Origin: an uncultured Lachnospiraceae bacterium
Lineage (GTDB): Bacteria > Bacillota > Clostridia > Lachnospirales > Lachnospiraceae
Length of the DNA: 6,251 bases
NCBI GenBank assembly: GCA_902782715.1
Contig: CACZOG010000114.1
Coordinates: forward strand, 1 to 6,251
Direction: 5' to 3'
Shown here: piece by piece, positions 1 through 4,062 of the stretch
Layout of the letters: each line of letters opens with the position of its first letter
Position numbering within the stretch: the stretch's first letter is position 1
Position numbers and translations under genes: made by a program
Notes under the pieces: generated by a model
Told to the model about the DNA's origin: nothing
Database searches by the model: none
The model's input: only the letters and a program-made list of their open reading frames with translations

Positions 1-1
1 A

Positions 2-340
2 CTTCTTATCGTAAGAACGGATATATATGATGAAATAAACGAAAAAGTGTCTAAGCACGGCGTTTTTGTTATGGCCAAACCCATGAGTAAACCACTGGTT
101 GAAATGGCACTTAACTGGATGGCAAGTTCAAGGGAAAGACTCAGAAAATCTGACAAGAAAGCAACTTCCATCGAAGAGAAGATGGAAGAGATCAGACTTG
201 TCAACAGAGCCAAATGGATCCTTATCAACGAATTAAAAATGGGCGAACCCGAAGCTCACAGATACATTGAAAAACAGGCTATGGATCAGTGTATCTCCAA
301 ACGTCAGGTTGCCCAGAATATAATCAAAACTTATTCTTAA
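2..340 (+). CDS. Response regulator with ANTAR RNA-binding domain (C-terminal part, 5' truncated)
   Basis: This is the last 112 codons of a two-component-type regulator that continues beyond the left edge. The frame is open from base 2, so the in-frame GTG at 47 is an internal valine and not a start. The first ~30 residues look like the end of a receiver domain: a hydrophobic strand (LLIV), a helix, then the strand VFVMAKP with the conserved Lys-Pro of receiver beta-5. The phospho-acceptor Asp would lie off the window. From about residue 60 to the end the protein matches the ANTAR three-helix domain, with the signatures NRAKWILI, EPEAHRYIEKQAM and RQVAQNII. Proteins of this family bind paired hexaloop RNA hairpins and prevent transcription termination; in clostridia they often sit beside glutamine synthetase genes (NitR/NasT-like). 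No target hairpin pair was found in this window, so the regulated genes are unknown. The gene ends with TAA directly against the stop of the convergent gene. Confidence 0.87.
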   Translation, partial: LLIVRTDIYDEINEKVSKHGVFVMAKPMSKPLVEMALNWMASSRERLRKSDKKATSIEEKMEEIRLVNRAKWILINELKMGEPEAHRYIEKQAMDQCISKRQVAQNIIKTYS

Positions 341-2074
341 TTAATCTTTAAGTGCGACGGTCATGTTCTCGATCGCATCTCTGAGCACGGGATGCTTGAT
401 AACAAAATGAATGTTGGGATGGTTGCTTTTCGAAAGAAGCGCCCATTTGCCGCGTACTATCGTTATCTGAATATTCTTAAAAGGGTTTGCATCGGACTTG
501 ATAAGTGTGTAATTCGGATGCGCCTTTGCGAATTCTTCTGTTCTCTTTAAGTGATATTCATACTCTTCATAAGTGTAATATATCTGTTTCGTACAAAATG
601 ACTCTGTAAGAAGAATATAGGGCTTTTTTTCTTCGAAGTTTTCACGTGTAATGTCAACAATTTCATCAGTGATCGTTGAAGTCTCGAGGACCTTCTCCAT
701 GGCTTTTTTGACGGCATTGTAGTAGATCAGCAGATAATGCTGTTCTTCCTCTTTTATTCCGTTTTTGCTCATAATGTTGATAAGTGTCTGCTCATCCAGA
801 GTGTAGATCGGAAGAGAAGTATATCTGTGAAGAATGCCTTTGGGACAGTTTATAGTGGTTGCCAGGAATTCGGCAAATTCATAATTTTCCTCCATCGTAT
901 ATATTTCCATAAGAGGCAGTGCCTTTTCCAGAAGGAAGTTACAGTAATCGTTGAACATTGCAACTTCGTCTTTTTTACGCGTGAGGTAATAGTGACCTTT
1001 GTCATGATGACCTGCTATGCATTCGCCGTACATTGCAGCCTCTCCGGAGGCATAGTGAAGATGCCCGTAAACACTGTTTCCGGGATCCTTGAAATAATAA
1101 GGTTTTACAAGCCCTGTCATGTATAAAGGGATCCAGCCTTCGAGACCGAGCATGAGTTCGTCGAAAGGACGGTTGAGCGTATGAATGATATTGATCTGAA
1201 GTCCTTTTTTAAGGATGACCGCGATGCCGAACATCCATTTTTTAAGGAACTCCTCATCCTTTGACATGTCTTCCATCGGCATGTCGTTACAGATCGTAAC
1301 GGGCTTTTTGGATTTGGAAAGAACTGTCGATTTAAAAAAGTCGAGTTCGCCTTCACGCATCTCTTTTATTCCAAAATATGATTTTCTGGTATTTACCTGA
1401 AAAGGAACGGTCGGGATCTTGATGTCGTTAAAATGTATTGCCTCGGTAAATTCGTCGAGGTTAAAATCATCCAGTTTGTTTAAGAATGAAGACGGATCGA
1501 CATGCAGGGAGGCCGGAGCCATTGAATCGGTAAGAAGCCACTCGTTTAAAAGCTTCTGATATGAGGCATTGTCGGACAGTTCTTTGGGCTCGATCCTCAA
1601 AAGCGAAGCTATTTTTTTAAGATCCTCTTCACTCTTGTAATGCTCTATCGTGTAATTTACCACTTTTCCGACAAAGGCAATCGCATCATAGGGCTGACGT
1701 TTGTTGGCACGAACACGCGAAATGTAGGACGGGTCGTAATTAAGAGATGCCGCCAGTTCCGAAGCGTTCATGTTCAAAGAATCCACCAGAAGATTGAAAC
1801 GACCGGCCGTTTTGGAGAAGTCATATTCTTTTACGCACGATCTGAACTCGTCAACTATCTGTTCCGAAGTGATATTTTCGATGTTTTTTCGTCTGGCAAG
1901 TTTTTCTAGTGATACCGCAAGGGTTTTAATTACATCAGAATTTTTTGAAGGAACACGTTCGCCTTTTCTGTAACGGCTTATCGATGCATTTGATATCGAA
2001 GATGCCTCCGCAAGTTCCTTGGAAGTACAGCCTATTTTCTTGATATATGAGTTCAGGCAGTCGCAAAATTCCAT
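341..2074 (-). CDS. Double-HTH (XRE-like) transcriptional regulator with large uncharacterised C-terminal region
   Basis: The protein has 577 residues. Residues ~6-43 form an XRE-type helix-turn-helix (TSKELAEAS, then SISNASISRYRKGER, then a Pro). Residues ~90-128 form a second one (NASELAASLNYDPSYISRVRANKRQP). The remaining ~450 residues match no domain I can name with confidence. They include the segments KSYFGIKEMREGELDFF (231-247), ICNDMP (261-266), INIIHTLNRPFDELMLGLE (294-312), WIPLYMTG, GHLHYASGEA (337-346) and, near the end, IHFVIKHPVLRDAIEN. This pattern recalls large HTH regulators that I associate with Lachnospiraceae and relatives, where the C-terminal part is presumed to sense a ligand. 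There is no signal peptide or membrane segment, so it should be cytosolic. The start is ATG at 2074, with AAGGAG 11 nt upstream on the minus strand. A sigma-70-like promoter and an inverted repeat lie just upstream, which suggests autoregulation. It is transcribed away from metF and convergently with the ANTAR gene. The ligand and target genes are unknown. Confidence 0.85.
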   Translation of the reverse strand: MEFCDCLNSYIKKIGCTSKELAEASSISNASISRYRKGERVPSKNSDVIKTLAVSLEKLARRKNIENITSEQIVDEFRSCVKEYDFSKTAGRFNLLVDSLNMNASELAASLNYDPSYISRVRANKRQPYDAIAFVGKVVNYTIEHYKSEEDLKKIASLLRIEPKELSDNASYQKLLNEWLLTDSMAPASLHVDPSSFLNKLDDFNLDEFTEAIHFNDIKIPTVPFQVNTRKSYFGIKEMREGELDFFKSTVLSKSKKPVTICNDMPMEDMSKDEEFLKKWMFGIAVILKKGLQINIIHTLNRPFDELMLGLEGWIPLYMTGLVKPYYFKDPGNSVYGHLHYASGEAAMYGECIAGHHDKGHYYLTRKKDEVAMFNDYCNFLLEKALPLMEIYTMEENYEFAEFLATTINCPKGILHRYTSLPIYTLDEQTLINIMSKNGIKEEEQHYLLIYYNAVKKAMEKVLETSTITDEIVDITRENFEEKKPYILLTESFCTKQIYYTYEEYEYHLKRTEEFAKAHPNYTLIKSDANPFKNIQITIVRGKWALLSKSNHPNIHFVIKHPVLRDAIENMTVALKD

Positions 2075-2117
2075 CTTTTGAGTGTCTCCTTTTTGTCATT
2101 TTTATATCATTAATTAT

Positions 2118-2146
2118 AGTATACTACATATCTCAATGATGGACAA
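2118..2146 (-). promoter_or_regulatory. Sigma-70-type promoter of the double-HTH regulator gene
   Basis: On the minus strand, TTGTCC (2146-2141) and TATACT (2123-2118) are separated by exactly 17 bp, a good match to -35/-10 consensus. Transcription would begin roughly at 2111, giving a leader of about 35 nt before the ATG at 2074, with the AAGGAG ribosome binding site inside it. A TATAAT also occurs at 2118-2113 on the minus strand but has no -35 element at proper spacing. Confidence 0.6.
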
Positions 2147-2157
2147 GGTGTCATTGA
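2133..2157. promoter_or_regulatory. Inverted repeat over the -35 box, candidate operator
   Basis: TCAATGA (2133-2139) and TCATTGA (2151-2157) are perfect 7-bp inverted arms around an 11-bp spacer, so the half-site centres are 18 bp apart. The spacer contains the -35 element of the HTH gene promoter. A second, nested inverted repeat, GACA-agg-TGTC (2142-2152), overlaps it. The position and symmetry suit a binding site for a dimeric repressor, plausibly the HTH protein itself. This is inference from symmetry alone; AT-rich intergenic DNA can produce such arms by chance. Confidence 0.35.
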
Positions 2158-2159
2158 CA

Positions 2160-2400
2160 AAAACGGAAAACGTGTTGTGAATTTCCGGAAAAACACTAAA
2201 ATAAGGACATATCAATAATTCCGATTCGTCAAACGATTCATATACAGCCGCATCAGGATTCGGAAAACGGACAGCGTTCCCATAACAGGGGAAAAAATAT
2301 CGAATGTTATTCGTATTGTTGTTTGTAAGCGGAGCTCTGTTCGAGTGATGGCTTGAATTCAGTTTTGGAGAATGAGGAATAAAGGGGAATAGATATATAT
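2160..2400. other. Intergenic region without a credible gene; several small hairpins
   Basis: No convincing coding sequence was found on either strand. Reading frames are short, lack ribosome binding sites, or run through the terminator. The stretch contains several inverted repeats: a 10-bp palindrome around TTCCGGAA (2182-2191), TCGT-caa-ACGA (2226-2236) enclosed by TTCCGA (2219-2224) and TCGGAA (2260-2265), TTCCC/GGGAA (2277-2293), and AATA-t-CGAAT-gtt-ATTCG-TATT (2296-2317). It ends at a strong terminator hairpin. A TTGACA at 2154-2159 on the plus strand could be a -35 box, but the hexamer 17 bp downstream (GTGAAT) is a poor -10. The region could encode a small RNA or be simple spacer. 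No SAM, T-box, cobalamin or THF riboswitch signature was recognised. Confidence 0.5.
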
Positions 2401-2440
2401 AAAAATAAGGTGAGGAACGAAAATTCCTCACCTTATTTTT
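2401..2440. terminator. Strong symmetrical intrinsic terminator hairpin
   Basis: A perfect 17-bp stem pairs 2401-2417 with 2424-2440 around the 6-nt loop CGAAAA. The GC-containing core (AAGGTGAGGAA/TTCCTCACCTT) is flanked by an A-run on the left and a T-run on the right, so it could terminate transcription from either side. The plus-strand side continues T-rich (TTATTTTTGTCTTCT). No annotated gene runs into it from either direction: the HTH gene and metF both point away. It either ends an unannotated transcript from 2160-2400 or insulates the metF promoter, whose -35 box begins 35 bp downstream. Confidence 0.8.
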
Positions 2441-2474
2441 GTCTTCTCAAACGCTGAATATAAGTATTTTATTA

Positions 2475-2502
2475 TATACATAACAGATAAGTATGTTATA
2501 AT
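2475..2502 (+). promoter_or_regulatory. Promoter of the metF-metH operon (extended -10)
   Basis: TATAAT at 2497-2502 is a perfect -10 box and is preceded by TGT, giving an extended -10 (TGnTATAAT). TATACA at 2475-2480 matches four of six -35 positions with a 16-bp spacer. Transcription would start near 2509, about 27 nt before the metF ATG, so the leader holds only the ribosome binding site (AGGAG, 2526-2530). That leaves no space for a riboswitch or attenuator downstream of this promoter. Short inverted arms ACATA (2478-2482) and TATGT (2492-2496) lie between the two boxes and could bind a repressor, but the region is AT-rich and this may be chance. Confidence 0.7.
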
Positions 2503-2535
2503 CTATTAGTTGAATAGGCAAAAAAAGGAGCAGTT

Positions 2536-3402
2536 ATGAAAATTACCGAGATATATCAGAGCAAAAAGAATGTACTGTCGTTTGAGATCTTTCCTCCCAA
2601 AAAAGATGAGGAACTTGACAACATAGAACCGACACTCGAAATTCTTTCGGATCTTCATCCGGATTATATTTCGGTTACCTTCGGCGCGGGCGGACATGCC
2701 AACAATTCAAAGACCATATCGCTCGCAAGAAAGATAAAAGAAAAATACAATATCGAGCCCGTGGTTCATCTTACGGGTCTTTACTACGATGAGAATGAAA
2801 TAGATGATTTTGCCAGAGAGATCAAAGATGCGGGCATTGAGAATATCCTGGCTTTAAGAGGAGACATCAATCCCACTGTTCCCAAGAAAGATGTATTTCC
2901 TCATGCATCCGATCTGATCTCTTATCTTAAGGGTTCGTATGATTTCTGTATCGCCGGAGCATGCTATCCCGAGATCCATCCCGAATCGGCTGACAGGATC
3001 GAAGAGATGAAGAATTTAAAGAAAAAGGTTGATGCGGGAGCAGAGATCCTTTTATCCCAGCTCTTCTTTAACAACCGGACTTTCTATGATTTTACAGAGA
3101 CATGTAAGATCGCGGGAATGGATGTTCCCATCACACCCGGTATCATGCCTGCGCTTAACGGTGCACAGATCAACAGAATGGTCACAATGTGCGGCGCGAC
3201 TCTGCCTGAGAACTTCAAGAGGATAATCACGAAGTTCGGAGACAATAAGGAAGCACTTTTCGATGCGGGAATGGCTTTTGCGTTAAGCCAGATAATCGAC
3301 CTTCTCGCACATGATGTTGACGGAATTCATCTTTATACGATGAACAACCCCACGGTTGCAAAGAGAATTTGTGAAGGCGTAAAGAATATCGTAAATATTT
3401 GA
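2536..3402 (+). CDS. metF: 5,10-methylenetetrahydrofolate reductase
   Basis: This cytosolic flavoprotein reduces 5,10-methylene-THF to 5-methyl-THF, the methyl donor for methionine synthase. The 288-residue length is normal for bacterial MetF. Family motifs appear in order along the FAD-binding TIM barrel: SFEIFPPK (15-22, with Glu17 as the counterpart of the catalytic Glu28 of E. coli), VTFGAGG (47-53), ALRGD (106-110, with the flavin-contacting Asp110), AGACYPEIHPES (140-151), LLSQLFFN (172-179, Gln175), PGIMP (201-205) and GIHLYTMN (263-270). The ATG at 2536 is preceded by AGGAG at 5 nt spacing and is the first gene after the promoter. Its TGA stop (3400-3402) lies 2 nt before the ATG of the next gene, which suggests translational coupling. 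Whether the electron donor is NADH or another reductant, for example through an associated subunit, cannot be read from the sequence. Confidence 0.96.
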   Translation: MKITEIYQSKKNVLSFEIFPPKKDEELDNIEPTLEILSDLHPDYISVTFGAGGHANNSKTISLARKIKEKYNIEPVVHLTGLYYDENEIDDFAREIKDAGIENILALRGDINPTVPKKDVFPHASDLISYLKGSYDFCIAGACYPEIHPESADRIEEMKNLKKKVDAGAEILLSQLFFNNRTFYDFTETCKIAGMDVPITPGIMPALNGAQINRMVTMCGATLPENFKRIITKFGDNKEALFDAGMAFALSQIIDLLAHDVDGIHLYTMNNPTVAKRICEGVKNIVNI

Positions 3403-3404
3403 TC

Positions 3405-4052
3405 ATGACCAAAGAAGAGATTTTTAACAGAATATTTCCGTTAGCATGCAGATATATGAGAGCGGATGTTTTAAAGATTGATAAGGAGTTCTCCGATAAG
3501 GCATTCGAGGCTTTCAAACTTCTTACTAAAGATGTTCGTTTTAAAGGCCTTGACGAGACGGTTAAAACTGTCGATATCTTTAACCTGCAGCCTGAGCTGA
3601 CAGGCAGGTCCGAGGATTTAAGTTTCTATCTTGAAGGATGCGAAGAGGCGGTCATCATGGCCACCACGCTCGGGGTGGATGTCGATTCACACTCGAAGAA
3701 ACTCCAGGCTACAGACATGGGCTTTGCGGTGATCTACGATTCTCTCGCATCTTCTTATCTGGAGTTTTTAACCGACGAATTTGAAAAGGAATTAGATCTC
3801 GGGGAACATACATTCAGATTTGCTCCCGGATACGGAGATATTCCGATCGAACTCAATTACATCATTATAGATTCTTTCGGTATTTCCAAGAAAATAGGTA
3901 TATATAAGGCATCAAACAATCTCATGCTTCCGCAGAAATCCATGATCACAATGTGCGGACTCGGAAAACAGAGCGTTCCGACCTGCAGAAACTGCATAAG
4001 ATTGAATTCATGTTCGTTAAGAAAAGATAATTTAAGATGCTACAATTCATAA
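3405..4052 (+). CDS. Free-standing vitamin B12-dependent methionine synthase activation (AdoMet-binding) protein
   Basis: The 215-residue protein resembles the C-terminal activation domain of E. coli MetH, here as a separate polypeptide. That domain binds AdoMet and remethylates the cobalamin after accidental oxidation to cob(II)alamin, with an electron donor such as flavodoxin. The sequence shows RFAPGYGDIP (138-147), matching the AdoMet-binding RxxPGY motif of MetH, followed by KKIGIY and LPQKSM (175-180). The C-terminal tail is cysteine-rich (Cys184, Cys194, Cys197, Cys203, Cys212), including a CxxC, which is absent from the E. coli domain and might bind a metal or an Fe-S cluster. The ATG at 3405 is preferred over an in-frame TTG at 3399 that overlaps the metF stop. 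Neither has a clear ribosome binding site, so coupling to metF translation is likely. Its position between metF and metH supports the role. Thermotoga maritima is a known case of the same split arrangement. Confidence 0.88.
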   Translation: MTKEEIFNRIFPLACRYMRADVLKIDKEFSDKAFEAFKLLTKDVRFKGLDETVKTVDIFNLQPELTGRSEDLSFYLEGCEEAVIMATTLGVDVDSHSKKLQATDMGFAVIYDSLASSYLEFLTDEFEKELDLGEHTFRFAPGYGDIPIELNYIIIDSFGISKKIGIYKASNNLMLPQKSMITMCGLGKQSVPTCRNCIRLNSCSLRKDNLRCYNS

Positions 4053-4062
4053 GGATAAAAAT

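Noticed and set aside
47..340. GTG at 47 as the start of a 97-residue protein
   Set aside because: The frame is open to the left edge and the upstream residues continue the receiver-domain pattern, so the gene is truncated by the window and does not begin here.
2372..2392. Six-codon reading frame after a GGAG (ATG at 2372)
   Set aside because: The GGAG is only 1 nt from the ATG and the frame encodes six residues; more likely chance.
2114..2431. 105-codon minus-strand reading frame in the intergenic region
   Set aside because: It starts with GTG inside the terminator hairpin, has no ribosome binding site, overlaps the HTH promoter and operator candidate, and its low-complexity translation resembles no protein family.
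2401..2440. Attenuator or ANTAR-controlled terminator for metF
   Set aside because: The metF promoter lies downstream of the hairpin, and no pair of hexaloop hairpins with A1/G4 loops, as ANTAR proteins require, was found before it.
3399..3404. TTG at 3399 as start of the activation protein
   Set aside because: It overlaps the metF stop and has no ribosome binding site; the ATG 6 nt later is the usual start codon and is well placed for coupling.
3405..4052. MetV-like zinc partner of MetF (as found next to metF in acetogens)
   Set aside because: The RxxPGY and LPQKSM motifs and the position before metH fit the methionine synthase activation domain rather than MetV.
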